Positions 17,019 through 26,101 are shown, counted from the first letter of the stretch. The stretch is 64,000 nt of DNA from Neobacillus mesonae (GCA_023715865.1 JAMBOW010000001.1:2294001-2358000), one strand, 5' to 3'. A program made the numbers and translations. Notes: generated by a model not told the origin, from the letters alone.

Positions 17019-17147
17019 TTACACATCTACAGCTGTAAAGTTACCAAAGTAATATAGCAAAAATGAAGCTAACAAAAGAACAGCGACAATGATTCCGACA
17101 GTGATTTTCTTCTTGCGTTTCGTTAAATGTTCTCTATTTCCTGCCAT
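17019..17147 (-). CDS. Small single-pass membrane peptide (42 residues)
   Basis: A short gene starts at the ATG at 17147 with AAGGGAGAG about 6 bp upstream. It encodes a positively charged N-terminus (MAGNREHLTKRKKKIT) followed by one membrane helix (VGIIVAVLLLASFLLYYF) and a short tail ending at the TAA. It is closely followed by an intrinsic terminator. The ribosome binding site, positive-inside topology and own terminator argue for a real gene. Such peptides are common in Bacillota and usually uncharacterised. Confidence 0.78.
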   Translation of the reverse strand: MAGNREHLTKRKKKITVGIIVAVLLLASFLLYYFGNFTAVDV

Positions 17148-17238
17148 ATGAGTCTCTCCCTTAATTGTTCATCTTGATACATATATAAACCTTTAAAGGA
17201 AGTTATAAACGAACAGGAAGACAGAGAGTGCATTTACC

Positions 17239-17724
17239 CTATTTTCTTTTGGGAATGGATGCCGTAACAAAATTTTGATCTTTTAACATTTTGGCAAGGT
17301 ATAGCATCTGCCCCAAATGCTCTGAAAAATGAGTTACACACTTGAGTAAAACGTCCAGATTGATGTGTTCCCGATTCCGAATCTGCTGGGTCTTCATAAA
17401 ATCTTCTTCGCTCATCTGCTGAATTGTCTCCTTTACATCCCGGTAGGACTGATTTGTTAATTCGATCAGTTCATCCTTGGTTCGATACAGGGTCTCAAAT
17501 TCTGCATCCCTGTCTCTAATAACTTCTCTTCCGCAAATCCCGCTTCGAATACGTTCATCTATATTTCCGCTGATATGGACGACCAGGTTCGCTATGCTGT
17601 TAGACATCTCATTGTAACGATAGTTAACTTCTTCGTCTGACAACTGAGCAAGTACATGTAGTGTTCTTTTTTCAATATCCTCCGTTTTGCTAATGAGCAG
17701 CTCTTTAACCAGACTTATTTCCAC
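17239..17724 (-). CDS. DinB-superfamily protein (DUF1572)
   Basis: The 161-residue protein shows the DUF1572 pattern within the DinB superfamily: SNSIANLVVHISGN with the first His near residue 50, and THFSEHLGQMLYLAKML near 131-147 with two further histidines. These form the usual three-histidine metal site. The fold is shared with bacillithiol transferases, but DUF1572 members are uncharacterised. The GTG at 17724 has AAAGGGTG upstream; an alternative GTG at 17733 lies within that site. It is divergent from the phosphoesterase gene at 17888. Confidence 0.83.
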   Translation of the reverse strand: MEISLVKELLISKTEDIEKRTLHVLAQLSDEEVNYRYNEMSNSIANLVVHISGNIDERIRSGICGREVIRDRDAEFETLYRTKDELIELTNQSYRDVKETIQQMSEEDFMKTQQIRNREHINLDVLLKCVTHFSEHLGQMLYLAKMLKDQNFVTASIPKRK

Positions 17725-17887
17725 AATAGTCACCCTTTCCTCATAAATAACTACCTTATATTTACAGAAAACAGCGTCATTTTCCTCTATTTGATATATA
17801 ATTTCTTTTAGTTCATACCTTTGGTTTAATCTATATAGTAAGATGTTACTTTATAAGCAGGATGATATATAGAAAGGAGCGCTTGTT

Positions 17888-18616
17888 ATTCGAACCCTAG
17901 TCATTAGCGATATTCACGGATGTTACGACGAATTTAATGCATTGCTGCATACAGCAGACTATAAGCCAGAACAAGACAAGCTCATACTCCTTGGTGATTA
18001 TGTAGATCGCGGACCGAACAGTAAAGAAGTACTTGATCAGATTATGACGCTTCATAAGGATTTTGGTATCGTTGTCTTGAAGGGCAATCATGATCAATTA
18101 TTTCTGAACGCCATGATGAAGGACGAGGATGAACGCTGGATCAACAACGGGGGTTACCAGACGATTGAAAGTTATATGGGCTCTTCCTATTTCGAGGATC
18201 AGATTTTCAATAAAAAAGCGTATTCAGAAGCGAAGTCCTATATTATGGAGCACTTTCGACATCACCTGGAATTTCTTCAAACACTTCCTTTATACTATGA
18301 GACTGAGTCCCATCTATTTGTTCATGCGGGGATTAATCCTTTTTATGCAGATTTTAAGGAGCAGCCTGAAGAAGATTTCATTTGGATTCGTAATCTGTTC
18401 CATGACCAACCCACTAGTATCGATAAGCCGGTCATATTCGGCCATACTCCAACTGTGCATCTGCATTCTTCAGCGGGCATATGGTTTCAAGAGGACAAAA
18501 TCGGCATCGACGGTGCATGTGCATATGGCAAACAGCTGAATTGCCTGGAGATTTCAGAGAATGGAACTTATCAAACTTATTATGTTCACAAAGGAAATAA
18601 GCAACAATTACAGTAA
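17888..18616 (+). CDS. Metallophosphoesterase (PrpE/ApaH-like) with apparent ATT start
   Basis: The calcineurin-type motifs are complete: SDIHG (about residues 7-11), LGDYVDRGP (about 34-42), KGNHD (about 63-67), the His in FVHAGIN (about 140) and FGHTP (about 185). The protein resembles Ser/Thr phosphatases and Ap4A hydrolases of the PrpE group. The first in-frame ATG (17942) would remove the DIHG metal site, so the true start must be upstream. AAAGGAG at 17873-17879 puts ATT (17888) at 8 bp, giving (M)RTLVISDIHG; no ATG, GTG or TTG is in frame between. This looks like an ATG-to-ATT change. The CYP152 gene follows. Confidence 0.85.
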   Translation: MRTLVISDIHGCYDEFNALLHTADYKPEQDKLILLGDYVDRGPNSKEVLDQIMTLHKDFGIVVLKGNHDQLFLNAMMKDEDERWINNGGYQTIESYMGSSYFEDQIFNKKAYSEAKSYIMEHFRHHLEFLQTLPLYYETESHLFVHAGINPFYADFKEQPEEDFIWIRNLFHDQPTSIDKPVIFGHTPTVHLHSSAGIWFQEDKIGIDGACAYGKQLNCLEISENGTYQTYYVHKGNKQQLQ

Positions 18617-18709
18617 AATACATAAACTGTTCAGCCTTGTTTAATCCTAACGTAGAAGGGTACTAAGATGTATCTGATCTTTTACTCGGGTTAAAGGAGG
18701 CTTAAATGC

Positions 18710-19966
18710 ATGGAAGAAACAAAGCTTATTCCAAAGGAAGAAGGCTTGGATCATAGTCTAAGCGTGCTTCGTGAAGGCTACTTGTACATAACGAATCGTA
18801 CGATCGGCTTCCAGTCCGACATTTTTGAAACCAGACTACTGGGTGAACGGGCAATATGCATGCGGGGTGAGGAAGCAGCCAAGCTGTTCTACGATAATGA
18901 TAAGTTTGAAAGAAAAAACGCGGCTCCAAAACGTGTAATCAATACACTGTTCGGTGAAGGCGGGGTACAAACCCTTGATGGTGAAGAGCATCATCATCGC
19001 AAAAATATGTTTATGTCTGTTATGAACCGTGATGCTCTCGCTAGTATAAGAGAGATTACCGGGAAACATTGGTCTCTTGCCGCGAAACGATGGGAGAACA
19101 AGAAGGAAGTTGAACTGTATGAAGAGGCAGGGGAATTGCTGTGCCGGGCTGCCTGCGAATGGGCCGGTGTTCCGCTTCCTGAAGAGGAAGTAAAAGAAAA
19201 AGCAAAATGGTTTGTTGCCATGGTGGAAGCCACAGCTGCCATTGGTCTTGGTCATATGAAAGGCAAACATGCCCGTGCTAAGGCGGAAAAATGGATTGGC
19301 GAGCTGGTCGAACAGGTACGGGAAGGGAGCATCCATCCCGCAGAAGACAGCACACTGTATACTTTCTCCATGCACCGCGATTTGAAAGGTGAACTGCTCG
19401 ATCCAAAAACAGCAGCCATAGAGATCATTAACATTCTGCGTCCCATTGTCGCTATAGCGATTTATATATGCTTTACAGCTCTTGCCGTCATTCAGCAGCC
19501 TGAGGAACGAGTAAAACTAGCTTCTGCGGAAGAAAAGTATCTTCAAAATTTTGTACAGGAAGTACGGCGGTTTTATCCGTTCTTTCCTTTCCTGCCAGCG
19601 CGTCCAATCAAGGATTTTACTTGGCAGGGATATCGATTTGAGAAGGGTGTGCTCACTTTATTAGATCTGTATGGGACGAATCATCACCCTGATCTATGGG
19701 ATAACCCGGAGAAATTCAGACCGGATCGCTTTCACGATTGGAATAAAAGCCCCTTTAACTTCATTCCCCAAGGCGGCGGAGACCATTATACGGGACACCG
19801 CTGCGCCGGAGAATGGCTTACAATTGAGGTCATGAAGGAAAGTCTTGATTTTCTTACTAATAAAATGGAGTATGACATCCCTCAACAGGATTTGAGCTTT
19901 AGCTTTCATGACATGCCGTCCCTGCCGCACAGCCATATCATAATGATCAATGTGAAGGCAGTGTAG
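18710..19966 (+). CDS. cypC: CYP152-type cytochrome P450, fatty-acid peroxygenase
   Basis: The 418-residue P450 has the ExxR pair (Glu284, Arg287) and a heme-binding loop [15 protein letters not shown] with ligand Cys365. The loop insert [10 protein letters not shown] and the Arg244-Pro245 pair in the I helix ([10 protein letters not shown]), in place of the usual acid-alcohol pair, mark the CYP152 peroxygenases such as Bacillus CypC (YbdT). These use H2O2 to hydroxylate or decarboxylate fatty acids and need no reductase. Arg244 would hold the substrate carboxylate. AAAGGAGG lies 9 bp before the ATG. It lies 93 bp after the phosphoesterase gene. Confidence 0.93.
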   Translation: MEETKLIPKEEGLDHSLSVLREGYLYITNRTIGFQSDIFETRLLGERAICMRGEEAAKLFYDNDKFERKNAAPKRVINTLFGEGGVQTLDGEEHHHRKNMFMSVMNRDALASIREITGKHWSLAAKRWENKKEVELYEEAGELLCRAACEWAGVPLPEEEVKEKAKWFVAMVEATAAIGLGHMKGKHARAKAEKWIGELVEQVREGSIHPAEDSTLYTFSMHRDLKGELLDPKTAAIEIINILRPIVAIAIYICFTALAVIQQPEERVKLASAEEKYLQNFVQEVRRFYPFFPFLPARPIKDFTWQGYRFEKGVLTLLDLYGTNHHPDLWDNPEKFRPDRFHDWNKSPFNFIPQGGGDHYTGHRCAGEWLTIEVMKESLDFLTNKMEYDIPQQDLSFSFHDMPSLPHSHIIMINVKAV

Positions 19967-20035
19967 CGGATCTAATTTCCAGCTTACAGTTGAATGACTA
20001 TACAAAAAATAACAAATAGGCGCAACTTTTTGCGC

Positions 20036-20500
20036 CTATTTATACTTGTTAACCCAGTCTTCTCTCCAAGCTTGAAAAGATTTAAGTTGAATTTCTTCTA
20101 ACGTTTTTCCATCTATAGACCAATATCCACCGTCAAAAGAAATATTCCCATGAGGATATGACGTTCCTCCTATAGGTTTGCCTCCAGCTTCATAGACAAA
20201 CACTTCAACCTTCTCTTTAGTCAGAGGATGATTTGTCACAATGAACTTCTCCACGTTTATGTTCTCTCCAAAATACGGTGAAGGATCTACAGTCTGCAAC
20301 CCCCAATACATCATATATGGTAAAGTTACAATCTTCTCCTGTGTCAGTTCATAGCTTTGAGCACGGCCCTCGTAAGAAGTAACTTGGTACCCTTTATTTT
20401 CAAGATAGCTTTTAAGGAAAAGCTTTTCCTGCGGTATTTTGCTACTTCCGGAGCATCCAATTAACAAAATGAGTAAGAGCGTTGAAATGATATACTTCAA
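20036..20500 (-). CDS. Putative lipoprotein
   Basis: The protein of about 154 residues starts at a TTG with AGGGGTG 5-6 bp upstream. A hydrophobic signal segment (IISTLLLILLIGC) ends in a lipobox with the cysteine near residue 16, followed by a Ser/Lys linker, so it is a predicted membrane lipoprotein. The rest has a beta-rich domain with repeated Gly/Tyr strands (SFDGGYWSIDGKTLEEIQ). No family is recognised with confidence. Its start lies 5 bp downstream of the GNAT stop at 20506. Confidence 0.72.
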   Translation of the reverse strand: MKYIISTLLLILLIGCSGSSKIPQEKLFLKSYLENKGYQVTSYEGRAQSYELTQEKIVTLPYMMYWGLQTVDPSPYFGENINVEKFIVTNHPLTKEKVEVFVYEAGGKPIGGTSYPHGNISFDGGYWSIDGKTLEEIQLKSFQAWREDWVNKYK

Positions 20501-20505
20501 ATCTT

Positions 20506-20910
20506 TCACCCCTGACGAAGCCTCCATAATCCTCCTTTGCATGGTGTAAATCCAGATTCTATGTAGAACGACTCATGCTGATTTGCAAAAGTAACAGTTA
20601 CGATGGACACTTCATAAGTTTCTGCCGTATGCAGTAAAGACTGGACGAGTTGCTTGCCAAGGCCTTGTCGCTGAAAGTCCGGATGAATGATAACATCCTC
20701 CATATAACCATGTTCAAGTCCCGTACCGGTAATATAACCAAATGCAACAAGCCTTCCGGACTCGTCCCTTGCGCTTCCCCAGAATAGACATCTTTCAAAC
20801 AAAATCGGATAGTCCTGATCTCTCCGGTCCCATCCAACAGACTGCCGTAAATCAGGGACCTCATGGGACTCAATCAGATCATTGATTAAAATGGAAAATA
20901 CAGAACTCAA
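20506..20910 (-). CDS. GNAT family N-acetyltransferase
   Basis: The acetyl-CoA site has the usual motif A: MEDVIIHPDFQRQGLGKQLVQSLL, with the Q/RxxGxG/A core in RQGLGK, followed by the C-terminal HESFYIESGF strand and helix. AAGGAGG lies 8 bp before a TTG at 20910, giving a protein of about 134 residues starting LSSVFSILINDLIE. A longer frame to 20970 lacks a ribosome binding site and overlaps the upstream Nudix gene. It lies between a Nudix gene and a lipoprotein gene; acceptor substrate unknown. Confidence 0.85.
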   Translation of the reverse strand: MSSVFSILINDLIESHEVPDLRQSVGWDRRDQDYPILFERCLFWGSARDESGRLVAFGYITGTGLEHGYMEDVIIHPDFQRQGLGKQLVQSLLHTAETYEVSIVTVTFANQHESFYIESGFTPCKGGLWRLRQG

Positions 20911-20936
20911 AATGGTATCCTCCTTCTTCTCCAAGT

Positions 20937-21437
20937 TTAAAAAATGAAGGGATCTTTCATCTCTGACCATTGCATATGCGGCTTGCCCAACCTATTCAGT
21001 GTAATGGTTCCCACCATGATGTGGTCTATAGAGTTACTGGTGAGATAATGCTCCAGCATAAAGTGATTAATTCTAGACATTGATAGGTTAAGCAGTTTCT
21101 TCTTCGGCACCCAGTATAGTTCTCCTTCGTCACAAGGTTTAAGAATTTCCTGGTTGGCTTCACCGAAATAAACATATTGAATACGTAGTTCGCCTTCTTT
21201 AATTCTATGTAATATGTACCTTAGCTCTAGACCTTTGATTTCATCTCGCTCGATCCCAGACTCCTCCTGTACCTCTCGTATACACGCCTCCCTAGGGTGA
21301 GAGAGCTCCTCCGGTTCCAGGTGCCCGCCAAGTCCAGACCAAAATGCCTGTTCATGGAGCCGGCTCCCTAACCTTTTCAGCATTAGAACTTTATCCTCTT
21401 TAAACAGATACGCTGTTGCCATCTGCCGAACTTCCAT
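20937..21437 (-). CDS. Nudix hydrolase with extended Nudix box
   Basis: The 166-residue protein has GHLEPEE followed by nine residues rather than seven before REVQEESGI (about residues 37-61), so the box is GX5EX9REUXEEXGU. The Nudix protein at 60874 has the same two-residue expansion and the same MEVRQMATA start, so both are one subfamily. The metal-binding Glu residues are retained. AGGAGGA is upstream of the ATG. The adjacent GNAT gene starts just past its end, suggesting cotranscription. Confidence 0.9.
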   Translation of the reverse strand: MEVRQMATAYLFKEDKVLMLKRLGSRLHEQAFWSGLGGHLEPEELSHPREACIREVQEESGIERDEIKGLELRYILHRIKEGELRIQYVYFGEANQEILKPCDEGELYWVPKKKLLNLSMSRINHFMLEHYLTSNSIDHIMVGTITLNRLGKPHMQWSEMKDPFIF

Positions 21438-21488
21438 CGATGATTCCTCCTATTGGTTTATCTCCTTCCTAAGGAGGGTCCCCTTTGC

Positions 21489-22064
21489 TTAGGCAAACTC
21501 TCGTTTGAGAAGAGAATAGAGTGCAGCAGCTGCCGCGGTCTTATTCTTCATGAGGGCTTCACGCAAGATCCCCTCTTGCAAAAAACTCGATTTTTCCAGA
21601 AACCTTTTTGAATTCACATTTTCACAATGCACAAGCGCTTCAATCCTGTTAAACCCCATCTGTTTAAAGCCAAAAGCTAATATCGCTGAAACCGCCTCAT
21701 TCATAATGCCCTCTCCCCAATAACTAGGGTGAAGCTCATACCCGATTTCTGCTTTCAGATGCTTCTTTTTCAAATTATGATATCCGCATGTACCGATGAC
21801 GAGGTCAGATGATTTCAAAGTAATCCCCCAGCGGATTGCCTCTTGCCGTTCATATCGATTGTTCCAGTTCTGAATTAACCCTTCAGCCTGCTCCAGTTGG
21901 GTGAAGCTTTCAAGATCATAATACATCGTCACTTCATCTTTGCTAAAATAATCAAATAAGGCTTCTGCATCGGAGTGATCCATTGCTCTAAGCAAAAGTC
22001 TATCCGTTTCAATTACAGGGAAGCTCATCGTATCAAATGCAGCAGCTGTGGATACAGATGTCAT
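21489..22064 (-). CDS. GNAT N-acetyltransferase, RimJ/RimL type
   Basis: This 191-residue acetyltransferase has the RimJ/RimL layout: N-terminal ETDRLLLRAMDHSDAEALFDYFSKDEV, a central IGTCGYHNLKKKHLKAEIGYELHPSYWGEGIMNEAV with the acetyl-CoA loop, and IEALVHCENVNSKRFLEKSSF near the C-terminus. Members acetylate protein N-termini or small amines; the substrate here is unknown. A GGAGGGG lies 8 bp from the ATG. It lies 51 bp upstream of the Nudix gene on the same strand. Confidence 0.9.
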   Translation of the reverse strand: MTSVSTAAAFDTMSFPVIETDRLLLRAMDHSDAEALFDYFSKDEVTMYYDLESFTQLEQAEGLIQNWNNRYERQEAIRWGITLKSSDLVIGTCGYHNLKKKHLKAEIGYELHPSYWGEGIMNEAVSAILAFGFKQMGFNRIEALVHCENVNSKRFLEKSSFLQEGILREALMKNKTAAAAALYSLLKREFA

Positions 22065-22222
22065 TAGTCATACCCCTCCATCTTAATCGTCATTTTGTAA
22101 AGGTTGCGGCGTTCCTTGATGAAAAAGCATCTGCCATTCCAATTCACTCCTCGTCCCAATGGAACTTCGCAGAGCACACTGCTGATCGTGTTTCCTGAGT
22201 GTACGGTAGGTCAACAACACTC

Positions 22223-22543
22223 CTAATAAAAAGTATTAAAGAAGCCCACTGAATCCACTTTATACAAAGTCCCGTCCTCCAAACTTTCATATTCCATTTC
22301 TCGCTTGGTAAATATCATTCCATTGAGGGTGTGTCCAGAGCGCAAAACCACCTGTCCGTCCTTGACGCAGGACTGCCCGTCTATGTAGTTATACTCTCCG
22401 CATGAAATGCCGTGCTGCTCATCAAGCCAAGCATAGTAATCTTCTTCGTCCGGACAGGTCACTGCTAATATAAGAAACAGTACGATACTTACAAACAGCC
22501 CATTCTTTACTCTATTTGTTTTCATCCAAATTAATTTATTCAC
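22223..22543 (-). CDS. Small membrane-anchored hypothetical protein (DUF4359-like)
   Basis: The 106-residue protein has one N-terminal hydrophobic segment (GLFVSIVLFLILAVTC) followed by PDEEDYYAWLDEQ, a pattern reminiscent of DUF4359 proteins, in which a short membrane anchor precedes an acidic PSxEDY/F segment. The C-terminal domain holds two cysteines (GISCGEYNYIDGQSC) that could form a disulfide outside the cell. The start is a GTG with AGGAG about 8 bp upstream. Family placement is tentative. Confidence 0.66.
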   Translation of the reverse strand: MNKLIWMKTNRVKNGLFVSIVLFLILAVTCPDEEDYYAWLDEQHGISCGEYNYIDGQSCVKDGQVVLRSGHTLNGMIFTKREMEYESLEDGTLYKVDSVGFFNTFY

Positions 22544-22566
22544 ACTAGTTTCACTCCTACATCATG

Positions 22567-23007
22567 TCATTCTTCAGTGTCATAAATAAGTCCTGCCAAT
22601 TCTGCATACGCATCCTCCGGAAGCTCATAGGCAGTGGACAGTCCATTCAGATCTACCAACAGACCTCTTTCTATTTCCCCTTCCCTTATATTTAAATGAT
22701 ATTGATGAATCGTTCCGTCATTATAAGTGACCCTCATCATAAACATAGCGCTGTAATCCAACATTCCGAGTCTCTCTTCAGCTTGATTTAGAGCTTGAAC
22801 GAATCGTTTAACTTCATCCTCGTCCTCAATTGTTTTAACTGTAAAAGGTTTATACTGCAGCTCAAGACAAGATTGCACACATTCTAATCGAATAGAGACT
22901 ACCTCTTCTTTAAAAATTTCTGTCTTTGTCTCCTCTTCGCCGCACCCTGAACAAATGATCAGGACGAAACATAACGCACATAACCAAAACCTTTTACGAT
23001 AGCTCAA
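22567..23007 (-). CDS. Putative lipoprotein
   Basis: A TTG at 23007 with GGGGG 8 bp upstream starts a 146-residue protein: (M)SYRKRFWLCALCFVLIICSGC, a signal peptide with a lipobox whose cysteine is near residue 21. The mature part is acidic with beta strands such as FMMRVTYNDGTIHQYHLNI, resembling small substrate-binding-like lipoproteins of Bacillota. No family is assigned. Longer readings of the frame lack a ribosome binding site. Confidence 0.72.
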   Translation of the reverse strand: MSYRKRFWLCALCFVLIICSGCGEEETKTEIFKEEVVSIRLECVQSCLELQYKPFTVKTIEDEDEVKRFVQALNQAEERLGMLDYSAMFMMRVTYNDGTIHQYHLNIREGEIERGLLVDLNGLSTAYELPEDAYAELAGLIYDTEE

Positions 23008-23130
23008 ATTTATATCCCCCTGTGATGAATACCTATATATTAAAGACGCTTCCTGCAAACAAAGTGTTGCGTAAAAAAGCTCAAGCCGCTTAGATATGCT
23101 ATCCTTAGCGCCTTGAGCCTTCATAACCAT

Positions 23131-23532
23131 TTATGAACGAACGACTTCAGTCCCTGCAATAAAATCATGGATAGAGCGTTTATCCTCTCTAAACACTACC
23201 ATCAACAGACTGATAAGGACTGCAATTCCGAATGTAAAACCATAGATTAGACCGGCAACGACGTCTCTTAGCAGCATCGTACCAATCCCTGGGGGACCTT
23301 CGTCAGATACCTTTCGAATTTTTATGCCGCAAATAAACTTTCCAATCGTATATCCCCCCCAGAAGACAGGCAGAAGCAGCGAGTACAGAAATGTAGACAA
23401 CTCGGTAAACCAGCTCTCATCTGAGCTTCCAGTAATGAAATAAGAAATAATGTACACGGGAATGCCAACAATAATCCCATCCAGCAAAGCAGCACCGAAA
23501 CGAATCCAAAAGCCGGCCGGTTCATTAACCAT
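23131..23532 (-). CDS. RDD family membrane protein
   Basis: The 133-residue protein has the RDD signature: Arg in AGFWIRFGAALLDGIIVGIP with Asp after the first helix start, three or four membrane helices and the C-terminal KRSIHDFIAGTEVV with the second conserved Asp. RDD proteins are small transport-related membrane proteins; some act as Na+(K+)/H+ antiporters, most are uncharacterised. The ATG at 23532 has GGAGTG upstream. The lipoprotein gene at 22567 follows. Confidence 0.9.
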   Translation of the reverse strand: MVNEPAGFWIRFGAALLDGIIVGIPVYIISYFITGSSDESWFTELSTFLYSLLLPVFWGGYTIGKFICGIKIRKVSDEGPPGIGTMLLRDVVAGLIYGFTFGIAVLISLLMVVFREDKRSIHDFIAGTEVVRS

Positions 23533-23656
23533 GCTATTCACTCCATTCCCCCACAAATAATTAGGACGATCTAGAAGTCCTTATACTTTATCTAATATTC
23601 ACGTGTTGAATGAATAACGACAAGAAATGAGTCTTGGTTTCATTTGTATCAAATTA

Positions 23657-23687
23657 AAAAAGCTCATCTAAGTTAGATGAGCTTTTA
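23657..23687 (-). terminator. Terminator of the YcxB-like gene
   Basis: AAAAGCTCATCTA (from 23658) pairs with the arm ending TAGATGAGCTTTT at 23686. The minus strand continues into a T-rich stretch. It lies about 20 bp past the gene at 23708. Confidence 0.85.
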
Positions 23688-23707
23688 CAAAGGCAAAGCT
23701 ATGGCTG

Positions 23708-24208
23708 TTACCGCCAATGCCGATTTGTGTATTTCTCTACCAGCTGTTTAAATTCAGCTTGCTCTTCAGCATTTGCAAATCCTCTCTTCGGTACGTTAAT
23801 ACCTTGTGTATCATTCACAAAAACATAGAAATACCCGCCATCTTCGCGAATATGCGCAATTTTACTCCAAGGGTAATGCGTTTGATTAATCGACGTCGTT
23901 TCGGTAAACCCGTTGTCATTCACTTCGATCGTATGTTCACCAACAAGGCCTTTGTTCGTCTTTACATACCGCTGCACTTTAAGCTTTACTGAAAAAACAA
24001 CATATAAATCCGCAAGTACACCTATGAGCAGCCCAAGGATAATGGAGACCTCCCAAGACCTGCCGAGCACCTTTAATGCAGCGCACATCAGAATAGGCAG
24101 CACGATCATAACCAGGAGGATTAAATTTTTGAACTGAGGCATATGGAACATCACATACTTGTTCAGCTTCCAGTAATCGTCTTTCGTAAAATCTATCGTC
24201 ATCTTCAT
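23708..24208 (-). CDS. YcxB-like membrane protein
   Basis: The 166-residue protein has two adjacent membrane helices (LILLVMIVLPILMCAALKV and VSIILGLLIGVLADLYVVF, about residues 30-75). The C-terminal domain has the YcxB-type strand HTIEVNDNGFTETTSINQTHYPWSKIAHIRED. The domain is PH-like in overall pattern and of unknown function. The ATG at 24208 is preceded by GAGGAG at 9 bp; an ATG at 24235 has none. It is monocistronic with its own terminator. Confidence 0.85.
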   Translation of the reverse strand: MKMTIDFTKDDYWKLNKYVMFHMPQFKNLILLVMIVLPILMCAALKVLGRSWEVSIILGLLIGVLADLYVVFSVKLKVQRYVKTNKGLVGEHTIEVNDNGFTETTSINQTHYPWSKIAHIREDGGYFYVFVNDTQGINVPKRGFANAEEQAEFKQLVEKYTNRHWR

Positions 24209-24307
24209 CTGCAAATACTCCTCATGCTTCGCCAAAATCTTGTACTAATTCATCTCCTTAATGATACTCTATAGTATCTGGCTAGCACCAGCATTTTTAG
24301 AAAAGAC

Positions 24308-25396
24308 TTATGACATTCGTTGCCCGTTTATCCATACCTTCAGCTGAGGTGGGTCCTCCATGGCTTGGATTAAATCATTAATCTGAAAGACTTGCTCTAT
24401 ATGATAAACCCCCGCTGGGTGATCTCTGTGGTACAACGCATCAGCTGCAGCCGCCGCTGTATCCGCTGTAATTAATGATTCTTGACTCCCTTCCAGCAAG
24501 ATCTCTACCTTCATATGTTTATCCTCTGCCAGTCCATAACCATCTACTTTCACTGCAAAAATCTCTGATCCAAGCTGAACCCTGCTCAGCAGCTCAACTG
24601 CTGCTTTCTTGATAAGAGGCACTCGTAGCAGCTGCAATATCCCTGCGCTCTTCATCAAGGCTGTCCCTTTCGTAGCAGCTCTTGAATCAAAACATAAACG
24701 AGTGGAAACAGAAGGGATTCCGAGTGTTCTTGGCAATGTATGCTGATCGGCAAAATGATATCGGAAGGCTTTATGACGACCCAGTTCTCCGTGAAAGTTC
24801 ACCTTTAATCCATCGCTTAAGCTGTTCACTTCACGCATTTTCCCATTCTCCTGTACGGTGAAGCGAGTATTCATCTGATCGACCGTCCATTCAATAGCCG
24901 CTCTTCCGTGCTTCTCCCCTAAACCGAGCATCACCGTAATCTGTATCTCATCGCAGGAATCCATCTTTCTCACTGCTTCCTGTGCCATTAGATTGGTCAA
25001 GCCTGGGGCCAGGCCTACACTCAGTACGGCCGAAACACTTGCAGTCTTGGCAGCTTCATCTAGTGCTTCAATAGAAGATAAGAAGTCATAATTGGCGGAT
25101 ATATCAATATACGCTGTACCCATCATAAGACAAGTCTTTACAAACTCTGTATCCGTCTGATCCAGACACGTGACGACAAGCTTCACGGATTCAAAGAACC
25201 GCTCATCTATCCGCTTATTTACGTCCAGCGCCATGGGAATTACCTTTCCCTCCAGCTTGCGGGAGAAGGCCTCTGCTTTATCCAGGCTTTTACCAGCAGT
25301 GATCACTTTACCGGGATACTTTTTGCATAACAGCTCACTTATTCTTCCCCCTACTTTCCCATATCCGCCAACAATCAGAATCTGTTCTTTGGCCAT
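24308..25396 (-). CDS. Saccharopine dehydrogenase NADP-binding family protein
   Basis: The 362-residue protein starts with a Rossmann NAD(P) site (ILIVGGYGKVGGRI, GxGxxG) and continues with DQTDTEFVKTC and AYIDISANYDFL segments typical of the saccharopine dehydrogenase/homospermidine synthase-like superfamily. Such enzymes reduce imines or oxidise secondary amines, but many members are uncharacterised. The gene starts 3 bp after the stop of the methyltransferase gene at 25400, so the two form a tight pair. A Fur-like sequence lies in their upstream region. Confidence 0.87.
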   Translation of the reverse strand: MAKEQILIVGGYGKVGGRISELLCKKYPGKVITAGKSLDKAEAFSRKLEGKVIPMALDVNKRIDERFFESVKLVVTCLDQTDTEFVKTCLMMGTAYIDISANYDFLSSIEALDEAAKTASVSAVLSVGLAPGLTNLMAQEAVRKMDSCDEIQITVMLGLGEKHGRAAIEWTVDQMNTRFTVQENGKMREVNSLSDGLKVNFHGELGRHKAFRYHFADQHTLPRTLGIPSVSTRLCFDSRAATKGTALMKSAGILQLLRVPLIKKAAVELLSRVQLGSEIFAVKVDGYGLAEDKHMKVEILLEGSQESLITADTAAAAADALYHRDHPAGVYHIEQVFQINDLIQAMEDPPQLKVWINGQRMS

Positions 25397-25399
25397 AAT

Positions 25400-26101
25400 T
25401 TACACCTTCACCGCATAGTATGCTTCAACATAAAGAGCGCGGAAGTAACATTCTATTTGACCAAAGCCTGCGGCTGTAAGCAAGCGGATCAGCTCAGAGC
25501 TTGGAATCGAATTTGACTCTTTACCCAGGGATGCTGCAAACCTTTCCCATTCTTCTTCTGAAATTCCGCCTGCTTTCATATGTTTATGCCATGCTTCCAT
25601 AAGAGGTAATGCTGACTGAGCCTGGTCGTTATCCATGATAATACTTGAGATCATAAGCGGTGCACCCGTCTTCAGGCGATCTGCTAACGCACGAAGAAGA
25701 TCAAGCTTCTCCTGTTCTGAACGGAGAAAATGCAGCATGAGCATGCATGTCGCTCCATCATATTTGCCCTTCAAGTCAGTGTCCTCTATCGTACCTTGAA
25801 GCAATCGTACTCTCTTGATGAGACCTGCTTGCTCTGCCCGCTCCTGTGCCTTTTGCAGCATCGGAGCTGATGTATCGACACCCGTAAACTCCCAGTCCGT
25901 ATGACTTCCCAGTGTAACTAATTCCTGTCCTCCTCCAGCCCCAAGAATAAGAAGCCGTGCAGGATACAGACTGTGGAGAAAGGCATCCAGTATATGCGCT
26001 GTTAATTCATATATTAAATGATATCCCGGGACCTTCCGTTGGATGGTTTCCACATAATAGTCAGCATCTGCGTTCTTCCAATTGGGCATCTCCGTTTTCA
26101 T
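25400..26101 (-). CDS. Class I SAM-dependent methyltransferase
   Basis: The 233-residue protein has the AdoMet fold: motif I LLILGAGGGQELV (about 50-62, GxGxG), motif II FTGVDTSAPML (about 74), and a post-II segment RVRLLQGTIEDTDL. It resembles the TehB/CmoA-like group. It is cotranscribed with the saccharopine-dehydrogenase-like gene and divergent from the LuxR regulator at 26223. The pair may make or modify a small metabolite; I found no nicotianamine-synthase signature, so a metallophore role is not supported. Confidence 0.88.
   Translation of the reverse strand: MKTEMPNWKNADADYYVETIQRKVPGYHLIYELTAHILDAFLHSLYPARLLILGAGGGQELVTLGSHTDWEFTGVDTSAPMLQKAQERAEQAGLIKRVRLLQGTIEDTDLKGKYDGATCMLMLHFLRSEQEKLDLLRALADRLKTGAPLMISSIIMDNDQAQSALPLMEAWHKHMKAGGISEEEWERFAASLGKESNSIPSSELIRLLTAAGFGQIECYFRALYVEAYYAVKV

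Noticed and set aside
24308..26101. Methyltransferase plus saccharopine-dehydrogenase-like pair as an opine metallophore cluster
   Set aside because: No nicotianamine-synthase-like signature, racemase or ABC transporter is present nearby; only the Fur-like box points to metal control.
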